Shown: positions 54,205 to 63,292 of the stretch, in pieces
How positions within the stretch are numbered: the first letter of the stretch is position 1
How the letters are laid out: every line of letters starts with the position of its first letter
Source: Pseudomonas viridiflava
Lineage (GTDB): Bacteria; Pseudomonadota; Gammaproteobacteria; Pseudomonadales; Pseudomonadaceae
Direction of reading: 5' to 3'
Assembly (NCBI RefSeq): GCF_003702045.1
Contig: NZ_RBTP01000012.1
Location: 682,001 to 746,000 of the forward strand
DNA length: 64,000 nt
Made by a program: the position numbers and the translations under genes
The notes under the pieces: generated by a model
Database searches by the model: none
The model's input: only the letters and a program-made list of their open reading frames with translations
What the model was told of the DNA's origin: nothing

Positions 54205-54684
54205 TTACCAGGGATCGCCTTCTGCCTGCCTCAGGTCCAGCGTGCCGCTGTCCCTGAAACGCATTGTTCCGAACAGCCCGCCGGCCAGTTTGCCGCGCAG
54301 GGTGTAAGGCAGGTTGTCTAGGCGCTGCGTCTGGCTGAGACCCAGCGCCTGGCGCAGTGCCGCAAAGGCCGAAACGCTGACTGGCACGACCAGCACTGCC
54401 TCCGAAAACGAGCCGATGGAGCCGTGCTGGTTGCTGACGCCTGATGCCAGCAATCTACCGTTCACATCTAGGTCCAAGGCCACGCCGCTGTAGTCAATGG
54501 CCGTCTCGTTCGGATTCTGCAGACGCAGCTTGACTGCCATGCGCAACTCAAGCCCCTGACCCGGCAACGGGTCTATGCCCACGACGCTGATCGTCAGCGG
54601 ATCGCGATTGGGCAGCAGCGTGCAGGCGCTCAATGCCAGTATCAGCAGGCCCGAAAGCACCAGGCGTAGGGGATGTCGCAACAT
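54205..54684 (-). CDS. LEA type 2 (WHy-domain) lipoprotein
   Basis: A lipobox at LALSAC follows a signal peptide. The rest is one LEA-14-like water-stress/hypersensitive-response domain: LELRMAVKLRLQNPNETAID, YSGVALDLDVNGRLLASGVS, then GTLDLRQ. Such single-domain lipoproteins occur in many proteobacteria with no settled function. ATG 54684 was chosen since the signal peptide starts there; the frame continues 10 codons further upstream. Confidence 0.83.
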   Translation of the reverse strand: MLRHPLRLVLSGLLILALSACTLLPNRDPLTISVVGIDPLPGQGLELRMAVKLRLQNPNETAIDYSGVALDLDVNGRLLASGVSNQHGSIGSFSEAVLVVPVSVSAFAALRQALGLSQTQRLDNLPYTLRGKLAGGLFGTMRFRDSGTLDLRQAEGDPW

Positions 54685-54743
54685 TATCGGGTTCCTCGTT
54701 GGCGCTTCAGTCACCTTCAGACCGCAGGCCCGTCAAGAGATTC

Positions 54744-54764
54744 GCAGGCCTGTGCAAGGCCTGC
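54744..54764. repeat. perfect 8-bp inverted repeat in a divergent intergenic gap
   Basis: GCAGGCCT and AGGCCTGC flank a 5-base loop between the divergent lipoprotein and thiolase genes. GCAGGCC also occurs at 54724-54730. The place fits an operator or a transcript leader hairpin more than a terminator. Confidence 0.4.
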
Positions 54765-54889
54765 CCGATGGCCTTGCTGATCCAACGCCTGTGTGGATAC
54801 CCGCTAATCTGCCTGTTTCAACCATTGCGTCGTCCTGCGCGGAGGTTGATGATTTCAGCCATCCAATAACAACAAGACTGGAGATAGCC

Positions 54890-56098
54890 ATGTCCATCGA
54901 TAGGACACCCCCTCAGAAAGACCCTGTCGTCATCGTCAGCGCTGCCCGCACGCCTATGGGTGGCTTCCAGGGCGATTTGCAAAGCCTGAGTGCCACCCGC
55001 TTGGGCTCATTGACCATCGGTGCCGTCGTGGAGCGTGCCGGTATTGATCCGCACGATGTCGACGAAGTGCTGTTCGGTTGCGTATTGCCGGCAGGCCTTG
55101 GTCAGGCCCCGGCCAGGCAGGCCGCGCTGGGTGCCGGGCTTGGTAAAGGCACGCTCTGTACCACCGTCAACAAAATGTGCGGCTCAGGAATGCAGACCAC
55201 CATGCTGGCCCACGATCTGCTGATGACCGGCAGTGCCACTGTGATCGTGGCGGGCGGGATGGAAAGCATGTCCAACGCGCCTTATCTGCTGGACCGCGCC
55301 CGAGGCGGCTATCGCATGGGGCACGGCCGGGTGCTGGATCACATGTTTCTCGACGGCCTGGAGGACGCCTATGAGCCGGGTCGACTGATGGGCACGTACG
55401 CCGAAGACTGTGCGCAAAAAAACGGCTTCAGCCGGGAGGCTCAGGACGCGTTTGCCATTGCGTCGCTGACGCGCGCCCAGCAGGCCATTTCGGATGGGCA
55501 CTTCGACGCCGAGATCATTCCTGTCGAGGTGACTGTCGGCAAGGAGCAGCGCCTGATCACCCATGATGAACAGCCTCCCAAAGCGCGGCTGGACAAGATT
55601 CCTCTACTCAAGCCTGCCTTTCGCGAGGGCGGAACCGTGACGGCGGCCAACGCCAGTTCTATTTCCGACGGTGCCGCCGCGCTGTTGATGATGCGCGAGT
55701 CTGAAGCCAGGCGTCGGGGTCTGAAATCATTGGCAATCATTCATGGGCATAGCGCCTTTGCCGACGAGCCGGGCCTGTTCCCTACGGCACCCATAGGGGC
55801 TATCAAACGCTTGCTTGGCAAGACAGGCTGGACGGTGGACGAGGTTGATCTGTTCGAAATCAACGAGGCCTTTGCCGTCGTGCCGCTGATCGCGATGAGC
55901 AATCTTGAAATCCCTCATCACAAGGTCAACGTCAATGGCGGCGCGTGCGCTTTGGGGCATCCGATCGGTGCGTCTGGCGCGCGCATCATCGTGACCTTGT
56001 TGGCAGCCTTGCGCCGACGGCAGCTCAGGCGCGGTGTGGCCGCCATCTGCATCGGCGGCGGAGAAGCAACTGCGATAGCGGTTGAGCTAGTGAATTAG
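54890..56098 (+). CDS. acetyl-CoA acetyltransferase (thiolase family)
   Basis: A 402-residue thiolase that condenses or cleaves acyl-CoA units. The nucleophilic Cys 97 sits in NKMCGSGM. The active-site asparagine/histidine region is NEAFAVVPL and GGACALGHPIGASGAR, and the second cysteine lies in CIGGGEATA. GGAG lies 6 bases before ATG 54890. The upstream in-frame extension has no ribosome site. The enoyl-CoA hydratase gene follows 90 bases later, so a short fatty-acid or amino-acid degradation route is likely; substrate length is unknown. Confidence 0.92.
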   Translation: MSIDRTPPQKDPVVIVSAARTPMGGFQGDLQSLSATRLGSLTIGAVVERAGIDPHDVDEVLFGCVLPAGLGQAPARQAALGAGLGKGTLCTTVNKMCGSGMQTTMLAHDLLMTGSATVIVAGGMESMSNAPYLLDRARGGYRMGHGRVLDHMFLDGLEDAYEPGRLMGTYAEDCAQKNGFSREAQDAFAIASLTRAQQAISDGHFDAEIIPVEVTVGKEQRLITHDEQPPKARLDKIPLLKPAFREGGTVTAANASSISDGAAALLMMRESEARRRGLKSLAIIHGHSAFADEPGLFPTAPIGAIKRLLGKTGWTVDEVDLFEINEAFAVVPLIAMSNLEIPHHKVNVNGGACALGHPIGASGARIIVTLLAALRRRQLRRGVAAICIGGGEATAIAVELVN

Positions 56099-56188
56099 CG
56101 TTACAGAACAGATAGTCATGTGATTTTGTTAACTTGATCTATAAAGTATTTGGGTTTTTAACTTATAAAACAAAAAGGATATTAATCA

Positions 56189-56962
56189 ATGGATTACGAA
56201 ACAATCCTGAGAGAGGTTAGAGGTAAGGTTGGACTGATTACGCTGAACAGGCCGCAGGCGTTGAATGCGCTGAATGCCCGGTTGATTGACGAATTGAACC
56301 ACGCACTCGACGCGCTTGATGCCGACCCGGCCATTGGGTGCATCGTGCTGACGGGCTCCGAAAAGGCCTTCGCCGCCGGGGCCGATATCAAGGAAATGGT
56401 CGACCTGACGTACCCTCAGATCTATCTGGATGACCTGTTTCGCGAAAGCGACCGGGTGGCCGCTCGGCGTAAACCGATGATTGCGGCGGTGGCCGGTTTT
56501 GCCTTGGGCGGCGGCTGTGAACTGGCGCTGATGTGCGATTTCATTCTGGCGGCCGACAATGCCCGATTCGGACAGCCGGAAATCAATCTCGGCGTATTGC
56601 CAGGCATGGGCGGCACCCAGCGGCTGACGCGTGCGGTCGGCAAAGCCAAGGCGATGGAGATGTGCCTGACCGGCCGCCTGATCGATGCTCATGAAGCCGA
56701 GCGTGCAGGGATGGTGTCGCGGGTTCTGCCATTGGCTGAGCTACTGGACGAGGCGCTTAAGGCAGCCGCCAGCATTGCCGAGAAGTCCTTGCCCATCGCC
56801 ATGATGGTCAAGGAGAGCGTCAACCGTGCCTTTGAGGTCAGTCTGGCCGAAGGCATCCGTTTCGAGCGCCGGGTCTTTCACGCGGCCTTTGCAAGCCGCG
56901 ATCAGAAAGAAGGCATGCAGGCGTTCATCGAAAAGCGGCCTGCCGTCTTTACGGACGGCTGA
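56189..56962 (+). CDS. enoyl-CoA hydratase/isomerase (crotonase family)
   Basis: A 257-residue crotonase. The oxyanion-hole residues sit in [12 protein letters not shown] and [11 protein letters not shown]; the two catalytic glutamates are Glu 111 and Glu 131 ([19 protein letters not shown]). AAGGAT precedes ATG 56189. With the upstream thiolase it fits beta-oxidation of a short or branched acyl-CoA. Its last 14 bases overlap the end of the convergent vgrG gene. Confidence 0.92.
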   Translation: MDYETILREVRGKVGLITLNRPQALNALNARLIDELNHALDALDADPAIGCIVLTGSEKAFAAGADIKEMVDLTYPQIYLDDLFRESDRVAARRKPMIAAVAGFALGGGCELALMCDFILAADNARFGQPEINLGVLPGMGGTQRLTRAVGKAKAMEMCLTGRLIDAHEAERAGMVSRVLPLAELLDEALKAAASIAEKSLPIAMMVKESVNRAFEVSLAEGIRFERRVFHAAFASRDQKEGMQAFIEKRPAVFTDG

Positions 56963-58925
56963 GGGTCAATGCGTCGCGCTGCTGCTGCGTCCAGTTCTGC
57001 TGGAAGTAGGCGTGCAGCGCAACGCACTCGCCAGGGTGTACCAGCCACAGGTGGTGCGGCGTTTTGCGGTACTCCTCTGCCAGTCGCTTGCGGTCGGTTT
57101 CGCACAGACCCAGGTAACCCAAGTCATCAGTGGTTCCGTCGAACAGGAAATGTTCCGCTTCCAGACGAGCCAAGTGATGCAGCCCCGGTTCGCGCATCCG
57201 CACGATGTACCAGATCCGCCCGGCCAGTGGCTCGCCTTGCAGCCCTGGCAGGCGGGTCAGGCGCAGATCGCCAATCGCCGTATCCATTCGATCCGGGACC
57301 TGTGGAGAAATTACCTGGCGTGTGGCGTTGCCCAGCACCGAAATGCTGTGCGCCATCAATTTCGGCTCAGTCTGCCCCCCTGTGATCTTTAGACCCTCAT
57401 CTGATTCGATACGCAATTGTTGGCCGGAACGCAGGTGGACATAGACCGGTGATTCGATCGCTATGCCCTCAAGGTGCACCTGCGTTCCGGGCGTTGGACT
57501 GGTTTTTCCCAGAGGGCCGCAGATGACCGGTCGGTCTGGATCATTGTCCAGGTGTGCGACCACGACCCGAGTGCCTGCCCGCAGCCGGGCGACCGGTCGG
57601 GCATCGCTGCACATCACTTGGGCCAGAGGCCAGCGCTCCAATGGCGGGCTCGACACCGATGTTTTCTGCCAGTCGAACCGGATTGGCCGCAATCCCTGCA
57701 CGTCGGCATCAGCCTCGACGACCAGTGCCTGGGGCATGAGCGTTGCGCTGTGCAGGCCGTAGATCTTCGGTTTGGGGTGTTTGATCGAGGGGCGGAAGGC
57801 CATCGCCCAAGGCATCATCTTCATGCGGTTCATGTAGGCAGTGCCGGGTTTATAACCGACATGAGACGACCAGTCCTCCTCGGTAGGCAACGCGTCGATG
57901 ATTGCTGCGATGTCGTGCGGGTCCACACCTTCCAGCGCCTGCAACTGTCTGCTCGCGTGGCGTACCTCGATCAGCAGCCACTGATCATTGAGCAGCGGCT
58001 CGGGGTGATCGAGTACCTGCATGATTTCGCCGCTGCACAGCCCCGGCTGATGGCTGTAACCCCGAAAGTCCCGTTGCTCGCAGCGCAGGCGCTCCAGCTG
58101 CCGTGCGCTGCGTTGCTGCCGCCAGACCGCCGTCTGATCGGTGGTGCGCTGGGAGGCATGCGCCTCTGAATCGTTGGTTGCACCTGCATCATGTGGCCTG
58201 CGTCGCTCGATGTTTTTGCAAAGGCGTGTGCTGGCCATCAGCCGGCGTCGGTCCGGCCGTGGAATCCGGGCGGATCGCTGTTCAGCGAAATGCGCGAGCG
58301 TGGGCGAGTGGGTGTGCGAATCCTGCCCGGCGCGGAAATGCATGGGCGCCTGCTGCTCGGGAAAACTGACCGGATCATCGGAAAACACCAACACATGACG
58401 ATCGGGCGTGTGCTCGAACCGAAAGTGAATGCCTTCTTCCTCGCACAGGCGCTGCAGAAGGTGCAAATCGCTTTCATCGTACTGGATACACACTGCTCGA
58501 AGGGGATAGACCCCTGTCATGTGCTCAAAACGGTAAGCGTCGGTATCCAGGCCGTGACTTTCAAGCAATTGAACGATCAACTGTGGCGCGCTCATCTCAT
58601 GGTAAGCCCGGCGGCGGACGTGGAGTGCCAGCGTCTGCAGTGCAGGCATCAGCACCAGACGGCAATGCTTCACACCTCGGCCGGTGTAAATCTCGATTGC
58701 ATGCTGAATCAGGCCGTGTATGCCCTGGCCGCAGGAACACATGCTCAAAAAGGCACTGCGGCCAATCAGGTTGCTTGGGTCAAGCGCCGCGTCGGTGCTG
58801 ATCAGATCGATGTCGAAGCTGTACACTTCGTTCAAGGCGTCCAGCCCGGTGAAGCGGATGACACGCAGATCCATCTGGCTGTCGGCAATCGCCAGTGTCA
58901 CTGGCATTTGCGGGTCATTGCACAT
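56949..58925 (-). CDS. vgrG: type VI secretion spike protein VgrG
   Basis: A 658-residue spike protein. The N-terminal gp27-like part has [20 protein letters not shown] and [20 protein letters not shown], then GIHFRFEH, then a diverged gp5-like OB region ([20 protein letters not shown]) and a needle part. The last 110 residues, about 550-658, have an unusual character ([20 protein letters not shown], then [15 protein letters not shown]) and may be an effector-adaptor or cargo domain. No other type VI gene adjoins, so it is an orphan vgrG served by a machine elsewhere. No effector or PAAR gene is seen next to it. Confidence 0.9.
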   Translation of the reverse strand: MCNDPQMPVTLAIADSQMDLRVIRFTGLDALNEVYSFDIDLISTDAALDPSNLIGRSAFLSMCSCGQGIHGLIQHAIEIYTGRGVKHCRLVLMPALQTLALHVRRRAYHEMSAPQLIVQLLESHGLDTDAYRFEHMTGVYPLRAVCIQYDESDLHLLQRLCEEEGIHFRFEHTPDRHVLVFSDDPVSFPEQQAPMHFRAGQDSHTHSPTLAHFAEQRSARIPRPDRRRLMASTRLCKNIERRRPHDAGATNDSEAHASQRTTDQTAVWRQQRSARQLERLRCEQRDFRGYSHQPGLCSGEIMQVLDHPEPLLNDQWLLIEVRHASRQLQALEGVDPHDIAAIIDALPTEEDWSSHVGYKPGTAYMNRMKMMPWAMAFRPSIKHPKPKIYGLHSATLMPQALVVEADADVQGLRPIRFDWQKTSVSSPPLERWPLAQVMCSDARPVARLRAGTRVVVAHLDNDPDRPVICGPLGKTSPTPGTQVHLEGIAIESPVYVHLRSGQQLRIESDEGLKITGGQTEPKLMAHSISVLGNATRQVISPQVPDRMDTAIGDLRLTRLPGLQGEPLAGRIWYIVRMREPGLHHLARLEAEHFLFDGTTDDLGYLGLCETDRKRLAEEYRKTPHHLWLVHPGECVALHAYFQQNWTQQQRDALTLSRP

Positions 58926-59244
58926 CTTCAGGCGCTCCCACCTTGAGGTTCAAGAGGGGAAGGGTACGAAATGCATGGGGGCAATAGCATCGTTGCAAGG
59001 TTTTTCAGAAAAGGACTACACGACGAAGTGTGAGCCAGATCATTGTTCGATGCCGAATCAGCAGGCATGGTAACCGGTTCAATCCTGGGTCCAGGTTCCG
59101 GCGGGGGTTTCATCTGGCGAGATCGGGTATAAAATGCGCCGCGCCGGAGGTGTCGTCGCCGGTCATCCTATTTTTAACGTCTTGCCAGGTCGTGCCTGTT
59201 TGCGGGCCACCGGGCGAAACGCACATTGAATCAAGAGAGCAGAC
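58926..59244. other. 320-bp divergent intergenic region, vgrG to YebC-family gene
   Basis: No gene is seen. It must hold promoters for vgrG (minus) and the YebC-like gene (plus). A small CCTGG/CCAGG palindrome is at 59084-59095. No strong boxes were recognised. Confidence 0.4.
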
Positions 59245-59949
59245 ATGGGCGCACAGTGGAAGGTCAAGCATAAAGAAGCGGCAGCCAACGCCAAGGGACG
59301 TACGTTCGGCAAGCTGTCCAAGGAGATCATGATCGCTGCCCGTGCAGGCGCCGACCCGGACATGAACTCGCGGCTGCGACTGGTGGTTGAGCAGGCCAAA
59401 AAAGCCTCCATGCCGCGTGAAACGCTTGAGCGTGCCATCAAGAAGGGCGCGGGCCTGTTGGGCGAAAGCGTCAACTTCGAACGCTTGACGTACGAAGGCT
59501 TCGCCCCGCATCGCGTGCCGGTGATCGTCGAGTGCCTGACAGACAACATCAACCGTACCGTGTCGGAAATTCGTGTGTTGTTTCGCAAAGGCCAGTTGGG
59601 CGCGGCCGGTTCGGTGTCGTGGGATTTTCATTACCAAGGCATGATCGAAGCCGTGCCAGTGTCGCCAGACGCAGACCCGGACGAAGCGGCTATTGAAGCC
59701 GGTGCCCAGGACTGTGAAGCGGGCGAAGAGGGTGCAACCCTGTTCCTGACCGAGCCTACCGACATGGACGCTGTCTGCAAAAAGCTGCCCGAATTCGGTT
59801 TTACCGTGCAGTCCGCTCAATTGGGCTATCGCCCGAAAAGCACGGTGGATGGCCTGAGCGAAGAACAGATGGCAGAAGTCGAGGCCTTTCTTGAGGCCAT
59901 CGACAACCATGACGACGTTCAGAACGTCTATGTAGGTCTGGCGGGCTGA
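59245..59949 (+). CDS. YebC/PmpR-family protein (YeeN-like paralogue)
   Basis: A 234-residue three-domain protein with the family N-terminus [40 protein letters not shown], and [31 protein letters not shown]. Members are DNA-binding regulators (PmpR) or, as shown for YebC/TACO1 relatives, aid ribosomes at proline-rich stretches. The start [12 protein letters not shown] differs from canonical YebC (MAGHSKW), so this is probably a second paralogue near YeeN. Confidence 0.9.
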   Translation: MGAQWKVKHKEAAANAKGRTFGKLSKEIMIAARAGADPDMNSRLRLVVEQAKKASMPRETLERAIKKGAGLLGESVNFERLTYEGFAPHRVPVIVECLTDNINRTVSEIRVLFRKGQLGAAGSVSWDFHYQGMIEAVPVSPDADPDEAAIEAGAQDCEAGEEGATLFLTEPTDMDAVCKKLPEFGFTVQSAQLGYRPKSTVDGLSEEQMAEVEAFLEAIDNHDDVQNVYVGLAG

Positions 59950-59976
59950 CCCTCGCAGTTGTGCGGCAGGGGCGCC

Positions 59977-61281
59977 TCAGGCGCTCCATGCCACTAAGGC
60001 TTGATGCACCTCTTGAAGTAGCGGTCTGCTACTGCAATCAGCCTGGGTGCAGCGCTCTGCCAGTGTTTTCAGTGCATCGATGAGCGCCAGCTCTTCGCCG
60101 GATGCATCACAACGCTCCAGCAGCTCCCCCAGCAAGATACCGAACGCCCGTGTTTCGATGCGCTCCAGCGCCTGTGCGACAGATGCCGAGGGATGGAAAG
60201 ACGCCGCTCCGAAATCGCTGAGCAGGCAGTTGCCGTCGCTCTGCCAAAGGATGTTGTGGCCGTACAGGTCGCCGTGCGTAATGCCGAGGGCGTGCAGGTG
60301 GGCCATGACGGACGCGATACCGGTGGCCAGGCGTAACAGGACGGGCGGCGTGAAGCGAGTGCGGTCGGCATAGACATCGCGGCTGCACGAATCCAGGCTG
60401 GGTGGGCCCGCGAGGTTGGTGAATTGCGGCGCTATCAACGCCATCACCAGGCCCCGTTGTTGCGCAGGGTGTTCGGCGATTTGCCCCAGCACCTCAATCA
60501 GGTGCGTATGACGACCGGCTGCAATGCAGGCGGCCATTTCATTGAGGGGGGATCCATCGCTGGTCACGCTGCCTTTGTACAGCTTGACCGCAACCGTTCG
60601 CGTCTGTCCCTCGTGCTGCCAGTTCGCTTGCTGAATGACGCCGGACGCACCTTCTCCCAGGCGCTGCTGCAAGTCGAGGTGCTGCCAGGGGATTTGTAGG
60701 GCTGGCAGGTCGCTGCGCGCCAGGCAAAACGGGTTGTCCGCGTAGGCGAGCCAGGCGAGGGCGGGCAATTGCAATAGCCACTGGGGCAGGGCTTGCAGCC
60801 GGTTCGCTGCGATGCGGATCAGTTCGAGCTTGTGGCAGTCGGCTAGCGTCAAGGGCAGCGTTTGCAACCGGTTGCCCGCCAGCATCAGCTTTTGCAGATC
60901 AGGACGACGGCCCAACTCATCGGGCAGGGACTCGATCCGGTTATCGGTCAGAATCAGCCAGCGCAGACGTGGCGGCAATGCCGAGGCGCTGACCTGTTCG
61001 ATGCGATTGGCTTTGAAGCCGACGATGCGCAACTGTTCGCATTGGCCGATGCACTCCGGCAGCTGCGTGAAGGCGTTATCGGACCCGAACAAGACTTGCA
61101 GGCGGCTCAGTCGATGCAGATCGTCCGGCAGGCTGCTCAGCGCGTTGCCGCTCAGGTTGAGGACTTCCAGCGTGTCGGCCAGATCGAAGATCTCTGGCGG
61201 AAACTCGCTCAGTGCGCAGGAGAGATCAAGACGCCGGATGCCCGCCAGTTTGCCAGCGCGCAGATCTGCGAGGGTATGCAT
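59977..61281 (-). CDS. leucine-rich-repeat / protein kinase fusion
   Basis: Residues about 15-205 are seven or so leucine-rich repeats of the LxxLxLxxNxLxxLP type. Residues about 207-430 are a eukaryotic-like kinase: glycine loop GEGASGVIQQA, VAVKLYKG (ATP lysine), the catalytic loop ITHGDLYGHNIL with HGD in place of the usual HRD, and the DFGAAS magnesium motif. There is no membrane segment. The HGD form is found in some bacterial kinases, so activity is plausible. The target is unknown; LRR-kinases of this size recur in pseudomonads. Confidence 0.88.
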   Translation of the reverse strand: MHTLADLRAGKLAGIRRLDLSCALSEFPPEIFDLADTLEVLNLSGNALSSLPDDLHRLSRLQVLFGSDNAFTQLPECIGQCEQLRIVGFKANRIEQVSASALPPRLRWLILTDNRIESLPDELGRRPDLQKLMLAGNRLQTLPLTLADCHKLELIRIAANRLQALPQWLLQLPALAWLAYADNPFCLARSDLPALQIPWQHLDLQQRLGEGASGVIQQANWQHEGQTRTVAVKLYKGSVTSDGSPLNEMAACIAAGRHTHLIEVLGQIAEHPAQQRGLVMALIAPQFTNLAGPPSLDSCSRDVYADRTRFTPPVLLRLATGIASVMAHLHALGITHGDLYGHNILWQSDGNCLLSDFGAASFHPSASVAQALERIETRAFGILLGELLERCDASGEELALIDALKTLAERCTQADCSSRPLLQEVHQALVAWSA

Positions 61282-61359
61282 GAGAGTCGATTCAATCAGT
61301 AGCCAGACAAGGCGCGCATCATAGCGAGAGTTCGTGCGGCTGGCCGCAGATATCGGCGC

Positions 61360-61905
61360 TTACGGCAGGCAACGTTCTACCCATCGGTGCACGGCGGCGA
61401 GGGTTGGCGGCGATTCGGAGTACAGAATCCGGTAAATCATGGGCGCGACGATGGCATCGATCAACTCATCGGCTATGGGTGACGGCTCGTGGCGACTCGC
61501 GGCGCGGTCGATGATGGTCTGCAACTGGTCGCGCACGATCGACGCGCACTTTCCGGAGCAATTGGACGTGCTCGCGGCGACGTCGCGCATCATCTCGCGG
61601 CCTGGAGCCGACGACATTTCATCCAAGTACATTTCGCTCCAGGTCATCAGGTCCTGGCGCAAGCTGCCGCGATCGATGGGCTCGTCCGGGCGCAAGCGCT
61701 CGACGGCGACATCGGCCAACAGGCTGGTCAGGTCGCCCCAGCGTCGATAGATCGTGGAGGGTGTCACGCCAGCGCGAGCGGCGATCATGGGCACACTCAA
61801 CGACGCGCGCTCCAGTTCGAGCAATAGGTCGCGAACGGCGCGGTGAATCGATTCCTGCACACGGGCGCTGCGGCCTCCGGTGCGTACTGCTTCTTTGATA
61901 GCCAT
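61360..61905 (-). CDS. TetR-family transcriptional repressor
   Basis: A 181-residue regulator. The N-terminal helix-turn-helix is VPMIAARAGVTPSTIYRRWG; the ligand domain continues MTWSEMYLDEMSSAPGREMM. It is divergent from the MFS gene with a 106-bp gap carrying two AAAG...CTTT-type palindromic sites, so it probably represses that exporter and itself. Confidence 0.9.
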   Translation of the reverse strand: MAIKEAVRTGGRSARVQESIHRAVRDLLLELERASLSVPMIAARAGVTPSTIYRRWGDLTSLLADVAVERLRPDEPIDRGSLRQDLMTWSEMYLDEMSSAPGREMMRDVAASTSNCSGKCASIVRDQLQTIIDRAASRHEPSPIADELIDAIVAPMIYRILYSESPPTLAAVHRWVERCLP

Positions 61906-61922
61906 ACGGCGGACCTTAACAC

Positions 61923-61982
61923 AAAGTATTTGCTTTAAGAGGTGGTCGGTAGCACACTCCGCAAAAGCTAATTCGTTGCTTT
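61923..61982. promoter_or_regulatory. candidate TetR operators in divergent gap
   Basis: Two loosely palindromic sites lie between the TetR and MFS starts: AAAG-TATTTG-CTTT at 61923-61936 and AAAGC-N9-GCTTT at 61964-61982. TTGCTTTAA appears in both in the same orientation. They sit where TetR dimers bind in related divergent pairs. Confidence 0.45.
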
Positions 61983-62011
61983 AAAAAGATGTATCAGTGG
62001 AGAGTGTACCC

Positions 62012-63226
62012 ATGTCCCTTCCGTTACAGAACCCGCAGCCCGATAGTCGGGCGCACAGTCATCTGGGTTTTCTGGCGTTCACGACCCTGTGTTTTTTCGC
62101 CGCTTCCAGCACGCCTACGCCGCTTTACCACCTGTATCAGGAAGCGTGGGGTTTTTCTTCGGGGGTGCTGACGCTGATCTTTGCCGTGTATGCATTCAGT
62201 CTGCTTGCGGCGTTGCTGATGGGGGGATCGCTGTCCGACCACCTGGGGCGTCGCCCGGTGATTCTCGCCGCATTGCTGATGCAGATTCTCTCGATGCTGT
62301 CGTTCATTTTCGCCGTGGATGTGACCTGGCTGGTCATGGCGCGCCTGTTACAGGGTTTCGCAACCGGGCTGGCCGCCAGCGCGCTCGGTGCTGCGCTGCT
62401 GGACAGCGATCAGGCAAAAGGGCCGTTGATCAACAGCATTTCCCCGATGCTGGGCATGGCGGTTGGTGCGCTGGGCACCGCGCTGCTGGTGCAATTCGCG
62501 CCGCATCCCCTGTTGCTCGCGTATTGCGTACTGCTGGCCGCGTTTGTGGTTCAGGTGCTTTATCTGAAACGAGTCCCCGAAACCGTCAGCCCGCAACCAG
62601 GCGCGTGGCAATCCCTTAAACCGTCGCTGCATGTGCCGGCACAAGCCCGGCGAATGCTGTGGCTGGTGCTGCCCGTTGATATCGCGGCGTGGGCGTTGGG
62701 CGGCTTCTTTCTGTCATTGAGCCCGTCATTGCTGGCGGCTGCCACCGGCTCGACGTCGCCGCTGGACGGAGGGTTTGCGGTCGCGGCGCTGACGCTCAGC
62801 GGTGCCTTGGCCATTCTGACCTTGCGTCAAAGGGCACCTGAACTCGGCCTATGGGTGGGCGCAAGCTTCATGGCGGCGGGCGTTGCGATCATTTTGCTGG
62901 CCGTCAACACAGGCGTGCTCTGGCTATTCTTTGGCGGCGCGGTGGTGGCGGGAATTGGCTTTGGATCAAGTTTTCTCGGGGCGCTGCGCATGCTTATGCC
63001 GCTGGCCCATGCTCACGAGCGCGCAGGCCTGATGTCGGCCTTTCTGGTGCTCAGCTACCTGGCATTCTGCATGCCGGCACTCGCCGCTGGATTCGCTGCC
63101 CGTTCGTACGGTCTGGTGATGACCAGTAATGTTTACGGCGCGGTCGTTATCGTGCTGGCGCTGATGGCGTTGGCAGGGTTAGGGGTGCGTCGTTCTTCCA
63201 GCGTGGTTTGTGCCGCCGCACCTTGA
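62012..63226 (+). CDS. major facilitator superfamily exporter
   Basis: A 404-residue, 12-helix transporter with the drug-exporter motif GGSLSDHLGRRPVILAALLM after helix 2 and a strongly hydrophobic remainder. GGAGAG precedes ATG 62012, which was preferred over GTG 61997. With the divergent TetR gene it looks like a drug or metabolite efflux pump under ligand-controlled repression. The substrate is unknown. Confidence 0.88.
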   Translation: MSLPLQNPQPDSRAHSHLGFLAFTTLCFFAASSTPTPLYHLYQEAWGFSSGVLTLIFAVYAFSLLAALLMGGSLSDHLGRRPVILAALLMQILSMLSFIFAVDVTWLVMARLLQGFATGLAASALGAALLDSDQAKGPLINSISPMLGMAVGALGTALLVQFAPHPLLLAYCVLLAAFVVQVLYLKRVPETVSPQPGAWQSLKPSLHVPAQARRMLWLVLPVDIAAWALGGFFLSLSPSLLAAATGSTSPLDGGFAVAALTLSGALAILTLRQRAPELGLWVGASFMAAGVAIILLAVNTGVLWLFFGGAVVAGIGFGSSFLGALRMLMPLAHAHERAGLMSAFLVLSYLAFCMPALAAGFAARSYGLVMTSNVYGAVVIVLALMALAGLGVRRSSSVVCAAAP

Positions 63227-63252
63227 GCATGTGCCACGTTGAGCAGTAAAAA

Positions 63253-63280
63253 GGCCCTTTGCGTGATGCACGAAAGGGCC
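63253..63280. terminator. bidirectional terminator between MFS and carboxypeptidase genes
   Basis: GGCCCTTT and AAAGGGCC form an 8-bp stem with an inner CGTG/CACG pair. The five A bases just before it give a T-run to minus-strand transcripts, so it best serves the carboxypeptidase gene. Confidence 0.75.
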
Positions 63281-63292
63281 GTGCGTCATCGG

